DNA of 64,000 bases from an uncultured Collinsella sp. (GCA_900544875.1 UQWS01000006.1:1-64000), one strand, 5' to 3'; positions 33,744 to 42,159 are shown, counted from the first letter of the stretch. Made by a program: numbers and translations. Notes: generated by a model not told the origin, from the letters alone.

Positions 33744-35027
33744 ATGGCTGAAGAATTTGATTTCCATCCGATGTGGGAGAGCCTCGGCATGAATCTTGCC
33801 GACCACGACATGCTGTTGGGCGCCGTGGGCCAGATGTACGGCGATATGTTCCTGACGCAGAACAATCGCCCCAAGTCCACGTCCTATCTGGATTTTGTCG
33901 CCACCAACATCCATAGCGGCCGTATTAAGGAGATGCTCGACAAGAAGGAGGCCGGCGAGGCTACCAAAATCGTCGGTTCGTTCTGCGTCTACGTGCCCGA
34001 GGAGATTGTGCTCGCCTGCGACGGCATTCCTGTTGGCCTGTGCTCGGGTGCCGATTGGGCAACCGATAAGGTCGAGGAGCACCTGCCGCGCAACACCTGT
34101 CCGCTTATCAAGAGCTTTGCCGGCTTTAAGCTGGGCGAGGTCTGCCCCTACATTGAGTCGAGTGACCTGGTGGTAGGCGAGAACACCTGCGATGGCAAGA
34201 AGAAGGCCTACGAGTTCTTTGCAACGCAAAAGAACATGTACGTCATGGATATTCCCAACGTGCACGACGAGTCGACGCTCGTGACCTGGAAGGCCGAGGT
34301 CAAGAAGCTCGCCGCCAAGATCGAGGAAGAGTGCGGCGTCACGATTACGCCCGAGCGTCTGAAGGCCGCCATCCACGCCGTCAATGAGAAGCGTCGCGCC
34401 CTGCAGCGCCTCGCTGCCACGCGCGCTGCCGACCCGGCGCCCATCAGCGGTCTGGACAGCCTGCTGACCGTTCAGGCCGCCTTTATGGACGACACGCCGC
34501 GTCTGACCGGAGCCATCAACGATATGGCGGCTGAGTGCGAGCAGCGTGTCGAGGCCGGCGAGGGCGTGGCGCCCAAGGGGACCAAGCGCATCCTGTACAC
34601 CGGCACGCCCATGGCCGTGCCCAACTGGAAGCTGTTCAACCTCATCGAGAAGGCCGGCGGCGTCGTGGTGGGCGAGGAGTCCTGCACGGGTTCGCGCTAC
34701 TACAAGGATCTGGTCGACGAGTCCGGCGAGACGGTCGACGAGATGCTCGACGCCATCGCCGAGCGCTACTTTAAGATCAACTGCGCCGTCTTTACGCCCA
34801 ACGACCAGCGTATGAAGGACATTGTCCAGATGGCCAAGGACCTGCATGTCGACGGCATCGTCGACGTGGCCCTGCAGTTCTGCACGCTCTATGAGATGGA
34901 GTCGTTTGCCGTGGAGAAGGCCGCCGAGGAGGCCGGCATTCCCTTTATGCACATCACGACCGACTACGCCGGCGAGGATGCAGGCCAACTGCAAACCAGG
35001 ATCGAGGCTTTCTTGGAAACCATTTAG
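33744..35027 (+). CDS. Double-cubane/2-hydroxyacyl-CoA dehydratase family protein, first paralogue
   Basis: A 427-residue member of the family that includes the subunits of 2-hydroxyacyl-CoA dehydratases and the double-cubane [8Fe-9S] cluster proteins. Seen: VGSFCVYVPEEIVLACDGIPVGLC, NTCPLIKSFAGFK, the hallmark ENTCDGKKKAYEFF, YTGTPMAVPNWK, EESCTGSRYY and a final LQFCTLYEMES. Cys residues in the first, third and last of these are cluster-ligand candidates. No CoA-transferase or acyl-CoA dehydrogenase genes accompany it, so amino-acid fermentation is not indicated. GAGGGGAACC precedes the ATG. It shares its operon with a second paralogue, the ATPase activator and selenium genes, suggesting a low-potential reductase. 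The exact substrate is unknown. Confidence 0.82.
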   Translation: MAEEFDFHPMWESLGMNLADHDMLLGAVGQMYGDMFLTQNNRPKSTSYLDFVATNIHSGRIKEMLDKKEAGEATKIVGSFCVYVPEEIVLACDGIPVGLCSGADWATDKVEEHLPRNTCPLIKSFAGFKLGEVCPYIESSDLVVGENTCDGKKKAYEFFATQKNMYVMDIPNVHDESTLVTWKAEVKKLAAKIEEECGVTITPERLKAAIHAVNEKRRALQRLAATRAADPAPISGLDSLLTVQAAFMDDTPRLTGAINDMAAECEQRVEAGEGVAPKGTKRILYTGTPMAVPNWKLFNLIEKAGGVVVGEESCTGSRYYKDLVDESGETVDEMLDAIAERYFKINCAVFTPNDQRMKDIVQMAKDLHVDGIVDVALQFCTLYEMESFAVEKAAEEAGIPFMHITTDYAGEDAGQLQTRIEAFLETI

Positions 35028-35042
35028 GGTTATCCGTCCCGG

Positions 35043-35144
35043 CGGCTTCCCCAGGTACCCGATCTTGCCGTTCAAACCGTCGCTTGCGTACCAAAGTACG
35101 CGGTGCTCCTCTTTCACGGCAACCTCGGGCACCTGGGAAAGCCG
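35043..35144. repeat. Conserved-apex palindromic repeat (family II), copy C
   Basis: Arms of 28 bases (35043-35070 with 35117-35144) match at all but about four positions, several of those still pairing. The apex CCGTCGCTTGCGTACCAAAG...GCTCCTCTTTC is nearly identical to copy D. It lies inside the operon between the two paralogous genes. Confidence 0.85.
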
Positions 35145-35181
35145 TTTCCTTGGTTGGTTAAAAGGTTTGTTAAGGAGTTAT

Positions 35182-36345
35182 ATGTCGGAATATATTGAAC
35201 AGCCGTTGCCGCGCACGTTTGAGGAGTTCAACGAGCAACGCAAGGCGGCGTTTATTCGCGTCAAGGAATATAAGCAGGCGGGTAATCGCCTGGTCGGCTT
35301 TTTGTGCAGCTATACGCCGCTCGAGATTATCGATGCCGCGGGGGCTGCGAGCGTGGCGCTGTGCGGCACGTCCGACGAGGTGATTCCCGAGGCCGAGAAG
35401 GTGCTGCCGGCAAATCTCTGTCCGCTCATCAAGTCGACGTACGGCTTTGCCTACTCGCAAAAGTGCCCGTTTACGTACTTTAGCGACATGATCATCGGTG
35501 AGACCACCTGCGACGGCAAGAAGAAGATGTACGAGCTGCTCAACGAGCTCAAGCGTACGCACATTCTGCATCTTCCGCAGGGTCGCGATCGCGCCTACGA
35601 GCGTGAAGGCTGGTACGAGGAGTGCCGCCTGCTCAAGGAGGAGCTCGAGGGCTTCTACGGTATTACGATCACCGACGATGACCTGCGCGCTGCCGTCCGT
35701 CGTCGCAACCGCTTGCGTGCGGCCCAGCTCGAGATGTTTGCGCTGCAGGCCAACCAGCCGGCGGCCATGAGCGGCGTCGACCTGATGAGCACCATGTTCG
35801 CCGGTACGTTCAGCTTTGATATCGAGGCTTATACGCAGCAGCTAGAGCAAAAGGTCGTCAAGTTGCGAGAGGCCTACGACTCGGGCGAGCGCCCGGTTGC
35901 GGCGGATGCCAAGCGCATTCTGATCACCGGTTGCCCGGTGGGCGGCGTAATCAACAAGATCGGTCGCACCATCGAGTCCAACGGCGGCGTGGTCGTGTGC
36001 ATGGACGACTGCTCGGGCGAGCGCACGGCGGCCATGATGATCGACCCGGAGGCTCCCGACATCCTGCGCGCCATTGCCGACCGCTACCTGGACATCAACT
36101 GCTCGGTTATGACGCCCAACGACGGTCGCATGGGAAACACTCTGGCCATGTGCGAGAAGTATCACGTCGATGGCGTGGTCGAAAACGTGCTCCAGGCGTG
36201 CCATACCTTTAACGTTGAGAGTGCGCGCATGCAGGAGGCCGTCGAGGGTGCGGGTATTCCGTATATGAAGATCGAGACCGACTACAGCAACGGCGACATG
36301 GGCCAGATCGAGACCCGCATCGCCGCCTTCATCGAAACCCTCTAG
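35182..36345 (+). CDS. Double-cubane/2-hydroxyacyl-CoA dehydratase family protein, second paralogue
   Basis: A 387-residue homologue of the preceding gene product, shorter at the N-terminus. It retains the same blocks: VGFLCSYTPLEIIDAAG, NLCPLIKSTYGFAY, ETTCDGKKKMYELL, TGCPVGGVINK, MDDCSGERTA and LQACHTFNVES. Two paralogues of this family usually work as a heterodimer or as separate electron-transfer partners of one activator ATPase. TAAGGAG precedes ATG 35182. It is flanked on both sides by family II palindromic repeats, one overlapping its stop codon. Role in selenium or redox metabolism is inferred from neighbours. Confidence 0.82.
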   Translation: MSEYIEQPLPRTFEEFNEQRKAAFIRVKEYKQAGNRLVGFLCSYTPLEIIDAAGAASVALCGTSDEVIPEAEKVLPANLCPLIKSTYGFAYSQKCPFTYFSDMIIGETTCDGKKKMYELLNELKRTHILHLPQGRDRAYEREGWYEECRLLKEELEGFYGITITDDDLRAAVRRRNRLRAAQLEMFALQANQPAAMSGVDLMSTMFAGTFSFDIEAYTQQLEQKVVKLREAYDSGERPVAADAKRILITGCPVGGVINKIGRTIESNGGVVVCMDDCSGERTAAMMIDPEAPDILRAIADRYLDINCSVMTPNDGRMGNTLAMCEKYHVDGVVENVLQACHTFNVESARMQEAVEGAGIPYMKIETDYSNGDMGQIETRIAAFIETL

Positions 36346-36449
36346 CTTTCTCAGGCACCGGATCTTGCCCCTCAAACCGTCGCTTGCGTACCCAAAGTAC
36401 GCTGCGCTCCTCTTTCGGGGCAATCTCCGGCACCTGAGAAACCTAGAGC
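36340..36449. repeat. Conserved-apex palindromic repeat (family II), copy D
   Basis: Long arms (36340-36371 with 36418-36449) pair almost throughout, for example TTTCTCAGG with CCTGAGAAA; the apex is CCGTCGCTTGCGTACCC...GCGCTCCTCTTTC. The left arm includes the stop codon of the second paralogue. Confidence 0.85.
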
Positions 36450-36500
36450 TAAGGCGCCTGAACGCACCGCTACCTTTGATGTTTAGATTGGGAGAGAGCC

Positions 36501-37265
36501 ATGATAGGGATCGGGATCGATATCGGGTCTACGGCGGCTAAGGCTGCCGTGGTCGATGGGGAGGGTTCGGTGGTGTGGACGCGCGTGCAGCCGACCGGTT
36601 TCTCCTCGGTCGATGCGGCCGAGCGTCTGCGCGGCGAGCTTGCCGCGGCTGGCTATGACGTGGCTGCCGACGACGTGCGCGTGATCGCGACCGGATATGG
36701 TCGTGTTGCCGTGCCCTATGCGCATAAGGTCGTGACCGAGATTACCTGCCACGGTACCGGTGCCGTGCGCCTGTTTGGCGATCACGGCACGGTGATTGAC
36801 GTGGGCGGCCAGGACACCAAGGTCATCCAGCTTAAAAGTGGCCGCGTGGCCAAGTTTGCCATGAACGACAAGTGCGCCGCCGGCACGGGGCGCTTTTTGG
36901 AGATCATGGCCGACCGCCTAGGTATTTCCCAACAGCAGATGGCCGACCTGGCGCGTTCCGGCGAGCCCACCAAGATCAGCAGCATGTGCACGGTGTTTGC
37001 CGAGAGCGAGGTCATCAGCCTGATCGGTCGTGGCGAGCCGCGCGAGAACATTGCGCGTGGCGTGATCGACAGCGTGGTCTCGCGCGTGGCGACCATGGCC
37101 GGGCAGGCCGCGGGCGCCCCGTACTACCTGACCGGTGGCCTGTGCGAGAACGCTTACGTTGTGGAGCGGCTGGCGGCGCTGCTGGGGTCGCCGGTCACTA
37201 CCTCGCCCCAGGCCCGCTTCGCCGGTGCCATCGGCGCGGCGATTCGCGCACAGGCGCTCAATTAA
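36501..37265 (+). CDS. Acyl-CoA dehydratase activase-like ATPase (HgdC/BadF family)
   Basis: A 254-residue ASKHA-fold ATPase that carries one [4Fe-4S] cluster between two subunits and, on ATP hydrolysis, fires single low-potential electrons into its partner. Motifs: IGIDIGSTAAKAAVVD (phosphate-1), VIDVGGQDTKVI (phosphate-2), and the cluster cysteines in MNDKCAAGTGRFLE and SSMCTVFAESEV. The adenosine motif TGGLCENAYV follows. GGGAGAGA precedes the ATG. It follows the two double-cubane paralogues and precedes selD, making it the likely electron injector for those proteins. Confidence 0.9.
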   Translation: MIGIGIDIGSTAAKAAVVDGEGSVVWTRVQPTGFSSVDAAERLRGELAAAGYDVAADDVRVIATGYGRVAVPYAHKVVTEITCHGTGAVRLFGDHGTVIDVGGQDTKVIQLKSGRVAKFAMNDKCAAGTGRFLEIMADRLGISQQQMADLARSGEPTKISSMCTVFAESEVISLIGRGEPRENIARGVIDSVVSRVATMAGQAAGAPYYLTGGLCENAYVVERLAALLGSPVTTSPQARFAGAIGAAIRAQALN

Positions 37266-37335
37266 TGCATCCGCCGTAGGCTCGCATTCATGCGTATACT
37301 GGGAGAAAATGATTGACCGATGAGAGGAGGTATCG

Positions 37336-38385
37336 ATGGCTGACGATCAGATTAAGCTTACGTCTATGACTGCCGCGAGCGGTTGAGCCGCTAAGTTGGC
37401 TCCCGGAGCCCTCGCCCAGGTTCTGGGCGACTTGCCAAATGTGCATAGCGACAACTTGCTCGTGGGGTTCGATACCTCTGACGATGCGAGCGTCTTCCGC
37501 GTAGGGGAGAACCTGGGGCTTGTGCAGTCCATCGACTTCTTCCCGCCGATGGTCGACGACCCGTTTCTGTTTGGCCAGATTGCCGCGGCCAACTCGCTGT
37601 CGGACATCTACGCCATGGGCGGGCGGCCGAGCCATGCCATGAACCTACTCTGCATACCCAGTTGTCTGGGCATCGAGGTTGCCGGTCAGATTCTGGCGGG
37701 CGGCGCCGACAAGTGCGTCGAGGCGGGTTGCTCCATCGCGGGCGGCCATACCATCAACGACGACGAGCCCAAGTATGGCCTGTCTGTGAGCGGCTTTGTC
37801 GCGCTCGACCGCATGCTCGCCAACAGCGGCGCACGCGTGGGCGATGTTCTGCTGCTGACCAAGGCGATCGGCTCGGGCATCATCACCACGGCCATTAAGG
37901 GCGAGCTCATCGAGCAGGACGAGGCCGCAGCCATGTTTGACTCGATGCGTACCCTCAACGAGGCCCCGATTCGCCTGGCCGAGGGACTCGAGCTTCACGG
38001 CTGCACCGACATCACGGGCTTTGGCCTGATCGGGCATGCGTGCGAGATGGCCGAGGGCTCGGGCGTGCAGGTTGAGCTTGCGTCGGGGGCGGTGCCGCTC
38101 TTTGACCAGGTGCTCGATATGGCGCGTCTGGGCATTATTCCTGCCGGTGCCTACCGCAACCAGGACTTCTTTGGCCCGCGCGTGGCGGCCGACGATGACC
38201 TGGGGCCGGGCATGTTGGATGCGCTGTACGATCCGCAGACCTCGGGCGGTTTGCTCATCGCGGCGCCTGCTGCCGATGTGGATGGGCTTGCGCGTCGCCT
38301 GCATGCCGAGGGGCGCATCGCGGCGGTTGTCGGGCGCGTGTGCGAGGCGGAGCCGGGCGGTCCTGCCGTCCACGTTATCCGTTAA
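37336..38385 (+). CDS. selD: Selenide, water dikinase, selenocysteine form (in-frame UGA at codon 17)
   Basis: A 349-residue enzyme making selenophosphate from selenide and ATP. GAGGAGG precedes ATG 37336. Codon 17 is TGA (37384-37386) inside SGUAAKLAPG, exactly where other SelD proteins have the catalytic Cys or Sec before A-AK. The frame then continues unbroken with GFDTSDDASVF, VQSIDFFPPMVDDPFLFGQIAAAN-type sequence (motif shortened: DFFPPMVDDP), GGHTINDDEPKYG and TDITGFGLIGHACEMAEGS. A SECIS-like hairpin follows the UGA. It is followed by yedF and the Se-carrier gene, so it is the core of a selenium-use cluster, and SelD is itself a selenoprotein. Confidence 0.95.
37384..37430 (+). promoter_or_regulatory. 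UGA/Sec codon and bacterial SECIS of selD
   Basis: After the UGA, GGCTC-CCG-GAGCC (37398-37410) forms a small hairpin whose loop is about 17 bases downstream, the distance used by SelB-bound SECIS elements. A second stem TCGCCCAG/CTGGGCGA follows at once. Which stem SelB reads is not decided by sequence alone. Confidence 0.6.
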
Positions 38386-38442
38386 CGGCACGTTTATTGA
38401 GCTATGTACCGTTCTAAAACGATTTATTCGAAAGGAAAAGCT

Positions 38443-39069
38443 ATGTCTACCAAGATTGAAGTCAATGCCATGGGCGATGCCTGCCCGCTGCCCGTCGTCA
38501 AGACGCTCAAGGCGCTTAAGCAGCTCGATGACGAGGGCGCCGTCGTGACCTCGGTCGATAACGAGACCGCCGTCAAGAACATCTCCAAGATGGCGCAGGA
38601 GAAGGGCTGCACGGCCTCAGTCGAGAAGGTTTCTGACGCCGAGTGGCACGTGACCGTGGCGACCTCTGGCACCGTTGCCGTGGCCGATCCCGAACAGGAT
38701 GGCGCTGCCTTCTGTGATGCCAGCGCTGGCAAGGGCAAACTCGTCATTTCCGTCTACACCGACTGTATGGGCCGCGGCGACGACGAGCTGGGCCACAAGC
38801 TCATGAAGGCGTTTATCTTTGCCGTGACGCAGCAGGAGGAACTGCCCGCGACCATGCTGTTCTACAACGGCGGCGCCAAGCTCACCGTCGAGGGCTCGCC
38901 GGTGCTCGATGACCTGAAGGGCCTGGCCGAGCAGGGTGTCGAGATTCTCACCTGCGGTACCTGCCTCGACCACTATGGCATTAAAGACCAGCTTGCGGTG
39001 GGCGAGGTCACTAACATGTACGTGATCGTGGAGAAGATGGAGCAGGCCGTGCGCGTCGTGCGCCCGTAG
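38443..39069 (+). CDS. yedF: Sulfurtransferase-like selenium metabolism protein YedF
   Basis: A 208-residue two-domain protein. The N-terminal ~75 residues are TusA/SirA-like with the CPxP motif in MGDACPLPVVKTLKAL. The C-terminal part is DsrE-like, including YTDCMGRGDDELGHKLMKAF and a terminal CGTCLDHYGI Cys pair. Proteins with this fusion are found beside selD and are thought to pass selenium between partners. GAAAGG precedes ATG 38443, 58 bases after selD. Function is by family and context. Confidence 0.9.
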   Translation: MSTKIEVNAMGDACPLPVVKTLKALKQLDDEGAVVTSVDNETAVKNISKMAQEKGCTASVEKVSDAEWHVTVATSGTVAVADPEQDGAAFCDASAGKGKLVISVYTDCMGRGDDELGHKLMKAFIFAVTQQEELPATMLFYNGGAKLTVEGSPVLDDLKGLAEQGVEILTCGTCLDHYGIKDQLAVGEVTNMYVIVEKMEQAVRVVRP

Positions 39070-39088
39070 CGTATTGGTTGGAGTTGCC

Positions 39089-39340
39089 ATGAGGGAGAAG
39101 CGCCCGGCACTTGTCATCACGTTTCCCACTACGGCGGCCGCCATGGGTTGCGAGTCCCTATGCATCGAGCGCGGCCTTCCCGGGCGAACGATTCCCGTGC
39201 CCGGGGAGGTCGCTGCCGGCTGCGGTTTGGCGTGGAAGGCGTTGCCTGCCGATGAGGAACTGCTGCGTGGCGAACTCGCCGAGGCGGGTGTTCCCACCGA
39301 GGGCTTCACCGTGATCGATATGTGGGAGGTCGTGCGATGA
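39089..39340 (+). CDS. DUF3343 putative Se/S carrier-like protein
   Basis: An 83-residue protein with LVITFPTTAAAMGCESLC, then GRTIPVPGEVAAGCGLAWKA, matching the DUF3343 pattern (PF11823, putative Se/S carrier) in which a Gly-Cys-Gly lies after the P.P....AGCG stretch. It probably acts with YedF and the adjacent PLP desulfurase in moving sulfur or selenium. TTGGAG precedes ATG 39089. Its TGA overlaps the ATG of the next gene, indicating translational coupling. Confidence 0.85.
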   Translation: MREKRPALVITFPTTAAAMGCESLCIERGLPGRTIPVPGEVAAGCGLAWKALPADEELLRGELAEAGVPTEGFTVIDMWEVVR

Positions 39341-40476
39341 TCTATCTGGATAACGCGGCAACGACCATGCACAAGCCGCAGGCGGTCATCGATGCCGTGA
39401 CGCAGGCGATGTGCTCGCTCGGCAATGCCGGGCGCGGCGCCACGTCGGGTGCCCTCGATGCGGCGCGCACCATCCATGGCTGCCGCGCCAAGATTGCGCG
39501 CCTGCTGAACTGCCCGCGTGCTGACCATATTTGTTTTACGCCTAACTCCACTGCGGCGCTCAACACCGTCATCAATGGCGTGGTGCGCCCCGGCGACCGC
39601 GTGGTCACGACGGTGCTCGAGCACAACTCCGTGCTGCGTCCGCTCAACCGCCTGGCAGCGGAGCGGGGTGTGACCGTTGAGCATGCGGGCTGCGACGCGA
39701 ACGGTGCGCTCGACTACGAAGAGCTTGAGCGGCTGGTGACGCCGGGCACACGTGCCGTGGTGGTGACGTACGCCTCAAATGTGACCGGCAACGCGGTCGA
39801 CATTGTGCGCGTGGCGGCCATGGCCCATGCGGCCGGTGCGCTGGTAATCGTCGATGCCTCTCAGTCTGCCGGCACGGCGCGTATCGATATGCAGGCCATG
39901 GGGCTCGACGTGGTGTGCTTTACCGGCCACAAGGGGCTCATGGGTCCGCAGGGGACCGGCGGCCTGGCCGTGGCGGAGGGCATTGACGTGGCCCCTTGGG
40001 CCATGGGCGGTACGGGCGTGCACAGCTTTGATCCACTGCAGCCACTGGAGTGGCCCACGCGCCTGGAGGCAGGTACGCTCAACGGCCATGGCATCGCGGG
40101 CCTTTCCGCCGGCCTCGACTTTATCGAGGCCCAGGGTGGGGTCGAGGCGATTGCTGCCCACGAGCGTGCGCTCGCCGATCGCTTCCTTGCCGGCGTGCGC
40201 GAGATTCCGGGGATTAAGCTCTACGGTGCCTTCGACCAGCCGACGCGCTCGGCGATCGTCTCGCTCAACGTGGGTGATATCGACTCGGCCGAGATCTCGG
40301 ACGCGCTCATGCAAGGGTGGGGGATTGCGACGCGCCCCGGTGCCCATTGCGCTCCGCTCATGCACCGCGCGTTAGGTACCGAGTGCCAGGGTGTCGTCCG
40401 CTTCTCGTTTGGGTATTTCAACACGACCGAAGAAGTCGACACGGCTATCGATGCTCTGCGCAATTTAGCCTGCTAA
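39337..40476 (+). CDS. Cysteine desulfurase / selenocysteine lyase family protein
   Basis: A 379-residue class-V aminotransferase-fold PLP enzyme. It starts MIYLDNAATTMHKPQAV, has ICFTPNSTAALN, VDASQSAGT, the PLP-lysine motif FTGHKGLMGPQGTGG and the active-site Cys region TRPGAHCAPLMHRALGT, which is of the SufS/CsdB (group II) type. It would release S or Se from (seleno)cysteine for SelD. The ATG overlaps the stop of the Se-carrier gene (ATGA). Which of cysteine or selenocysteine is the true substrate cannot be told. A terminator ends the cluster. Confidence 0.9.
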   Translation: MIYLDNAATTMHKPQAVIDAVTQAMCSLGNAGRGATSGALDAARTIHGCRAKIARLLNCPRADHICFTPNSTAALNTVINGVVRPGDRVVTTVLEHNSVLRPLNRLAAERGVTVEHAGCDANGALDYEELERLVTPGTRAVVVTYASNVTGNAVDIVRVAAMAHAAGALVIVDASQSAGTARIDMQAMGLDVVCFTGHKGLMGPQGTGGLAVAEGIDVAPWAMGGTGVHSFDPLQPLEWPTRLEAGTLNGHGIAGLSAGLDFIEAQGGVEAIAAHERALADRFLAGVREIPGIKLYGAFDQPTRSAIVSLNVGDIDSAEISDALMQGWGIATRPGAHCAPLMHRALGTECQGVVRFSFGYFNTTEEVDTAIDALRNLAC

Positions 40477-40499
40477 AGCTGCTGGACCCTTTATACTTG

Positions 40500-40529
40500 C
40501 GGGACGGGTATTTTGCCCGTCCCGTTTTT
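40500..40529 (+). terminator. Terminator ending the selenium cluster
   Basis: CGGGACGGG pairs with CCCGTCCCG around TATTTTG and is followed by TTTTTG. Confidence 0.9.
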
Positions 40530-40552
40530 GTTTCGACCCGAAAGGTGTGCCT

Positions 40553-41911
40553 ATGGCTTCATCCGCCCCGCGCGGTCTGCGTTCCGACCATGTCGTTACC
40601 GTCGGCATTGCGCTGTTCTCGATGCTCTTTGGCGCCGGTAACCTCATTATTCCGCCGCTGCTGGCGCTGCAGGCAGGTTCTGCCACGCCGGTTGCCATGA
40701 TCGGCTTTTTGATTGCCGCTATCGGTCTGCCCGTTATGGGATTTATCGCCGTCGCGCTCGCTGGCACGGCCCGAGAGCTGGCCGGGCGTGTGCATCCTAA
40801 GTTTGGCGAATTCTTCGTTGCGGCGGTCTACCTGGCCATCGGTCCGTGCCTGGCCATTCCGCGCACAAGCTCTACGGCGTTCGAAATGCTGGTGCCGCTG
40901 CTACCCGAGGGCGTTTCGCTCGGCACGGCACGTCTGGTGTTTGCCATCGGGTTCTTCGTCGTCGCGTTTGCGCTCACGCTGCGTCCAGGCGTCATCACGC
41001 GCGTGCTCGGCCGCATTACGGGCCCTGCGCTCATTGCGCTCATCGTGCTGGTCGTGGGTGCTGCCGTGATCTCGCCGCTGGGACCGGCTGCCGCGCCGCA
41101 GGCCCCCTACAATGCCGGTGCTGCCGTGCAGGGCTTTCTGACTGGCTATCAGACCATGGACCTGCTCGCGTCGCTCGCCTTTGGCATCATCATCGCCGAG
41201 ACCATCCACGAGTTGGGTGTTACCGATGACAAGCGCGTGGCCTTTGAGATTTCGCGTTCCGGTGTGATTGCCGGCGTGCTCATGGCTATCATCTACTGCG
41301 GCTTGGGTCTTGCCGGTATGCAGCTCGGCACCGTGATGCCCGACGCTACCAACGGCGCCGCCATCCTCGCCCGTTCGGCCTCCATGCATTTTGGGCTTGC
41401 CGGCACGGTCGTGGTCTTCGCCATCTTCTTCCTTGCCTGCATGAACGTGTGCATCGGCCTCATCAGCTGCTGCTCGCGTTACTTCTGCGAGACGTATGTG
41501 GTTAAAGGGGGAGCGGAGGCCTCCGAGGAGGCCATGCGCCGTCCCTTTGCGGTTCTCGCCTTTGTGTTCGCAGCGTTTTCGTGCGTGCTCTCCAACGTGG
41601 GTCTCGACGTGATCCTCATGTTCTCGGTGCCTATGCTCAACGCCTTGTATCCCGTTGCCATCGTGCTGGTACTGATGGGCCTGGTGCACGGCTTTTGCGA
41701 CGCGCATCCGCAGGTGTGGGTCTGGGTTGGCGGTGTGGTTGCCGTGCAGAGTGTGATCACCTCGGTCCGCGATGCGTTCTTTGCGGGAGCGTGGCTACCG
41801 TTTGATGTGCTGCCGCTGGCAGATATCGGTGCCGCGTGGGCGCCGGTTGCCGTGGTGGCATTTGTGATCGGTCTGCTCCATAGTCGTTTTGTTGCACATT
41901 CGAGGAGCTAA
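40553..41911 (+). CDS. brnQ: Branched-chain amino acid transporter BrnQ
   Basis: A 452-residue inner-membrane carrier with about 12 helices that imports Leu, Ile and Val with a cation. The N-terminal signature FSMLFGAGNLIIPPLLALQAG is split here as MLFGAGNLIIPPLL, followed by YLAIGPCLAIPRTSSTAFEM and YQTMDLLASLAFGIII, all typical of BrnQ/LivII. ATG 40553 follows GAAAGGTG; a GTG two codons upstream is possible. Transcribed alone, before two tRNA genes. Confidence 0.93.
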   Translation: MASSAPRGLRSDHVVTVGIALFSMLFGAGNLIIPPLLALQAGSATPVAMIGFLIAAIGLPVMGFIAVALAGTARELAGRVHPKFGEFFVAAVYLAIGPCLAIPRTSSTAFEMLVPLLPEGVSLGTARLVFAIGFFVVAFALTLRPGVITRVLGRITGPALIALIVLVVGAAVISPLGPAAAPQAPYNAGAAVQGFLTGYQTMDLLASLAFGIIIAETIHELGVTDDKRVAFEISRSGVIAGVLMAIIYCGLGLAGMQLGTVMPDATNGAAILARSASMHFGLAGTVVVFAIFFLACMNVCIGLISCCSRYFCETYVVKGGAEASEEAMRRPFAVLAFVFAAFSCVLSNVGLDVILMFSVPMLNALYPVAIVLVLMGLVHGFCDAHPQVWVWVGGVVAVQSVITSVRDAFFAGAWLPFDVLPLADIGAAWAPVAVVAFVIGLLHSRFVAHSRS

Positions 41912-42002
41912 GGCATCAATGCTTGCACAGGCGGGGAGTCTCCCCTATAATTTCCTTCGCTTTGGGACACGCAAGGTTTAGACCTTAGCTGCTCAACACC
42001 TT

Positions 42003-42079
42003 CGGGACGTGGCGCAGTTTGGTAGCGCGCCTGCTTTGGGAGCAGGATGTCGCAGGTTCAAATCCTGTCGTCCCGACCA
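42003..42079 (+). tRNA. tRNA-Pro (anticodon TGG)
   Basis: The acceptor stem CGGGACG pairs with CGTCCCG, the anticodon stem CCTGC/GCAGG holds the loop TTTGGGA (anticodon TGG), the T-arm is CAGGTTCAAATCCTG, and CCA is encoded at 42077-42079. Confidence 0.96.
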
Positions 42080-42085
42080 TATCTT

Positions 42086-42159
42086 GCGGGCGTAGTTCAA
42101 TGGTAGAACCCCAGCCTTCCAAGCTGATGACGCGGGTTCGATTCCCGTCGCCCGCTCCA
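42086..42159 (+). tRNA. tRNA-Gly (anticodon TCC)
   Basis: The acceptor stem GCGGGCG pairs with CGCCCGC, the anticodon loop CTTCCAA carries TCC, the T-arm is CGGGTTCGATTCCCG, and CCA is encoded at the end. It lies six bases after tRNA-Pro, so the two are cotranscribed. Confidence 0.96.

Noticed and set aside
33582..33751. 56-codon ORF overlapping the start of the first double-cubane gene
   Set aside because: No RBS of its own, low-complexity sequence, and it ends inside the next gene. It is possible only as a coupled frame of the 22-residue ORF, so it is not listed as a gene.
33744..37265. 2-hydroxyglutaryl-CoA type amino-acid fermentation operon
   Set aside because: No CoA-transferase, 2-hydroxyacid dehydrogenase or acyl-CoA dehydrogenase is present, and the neighbours are selenium genes.
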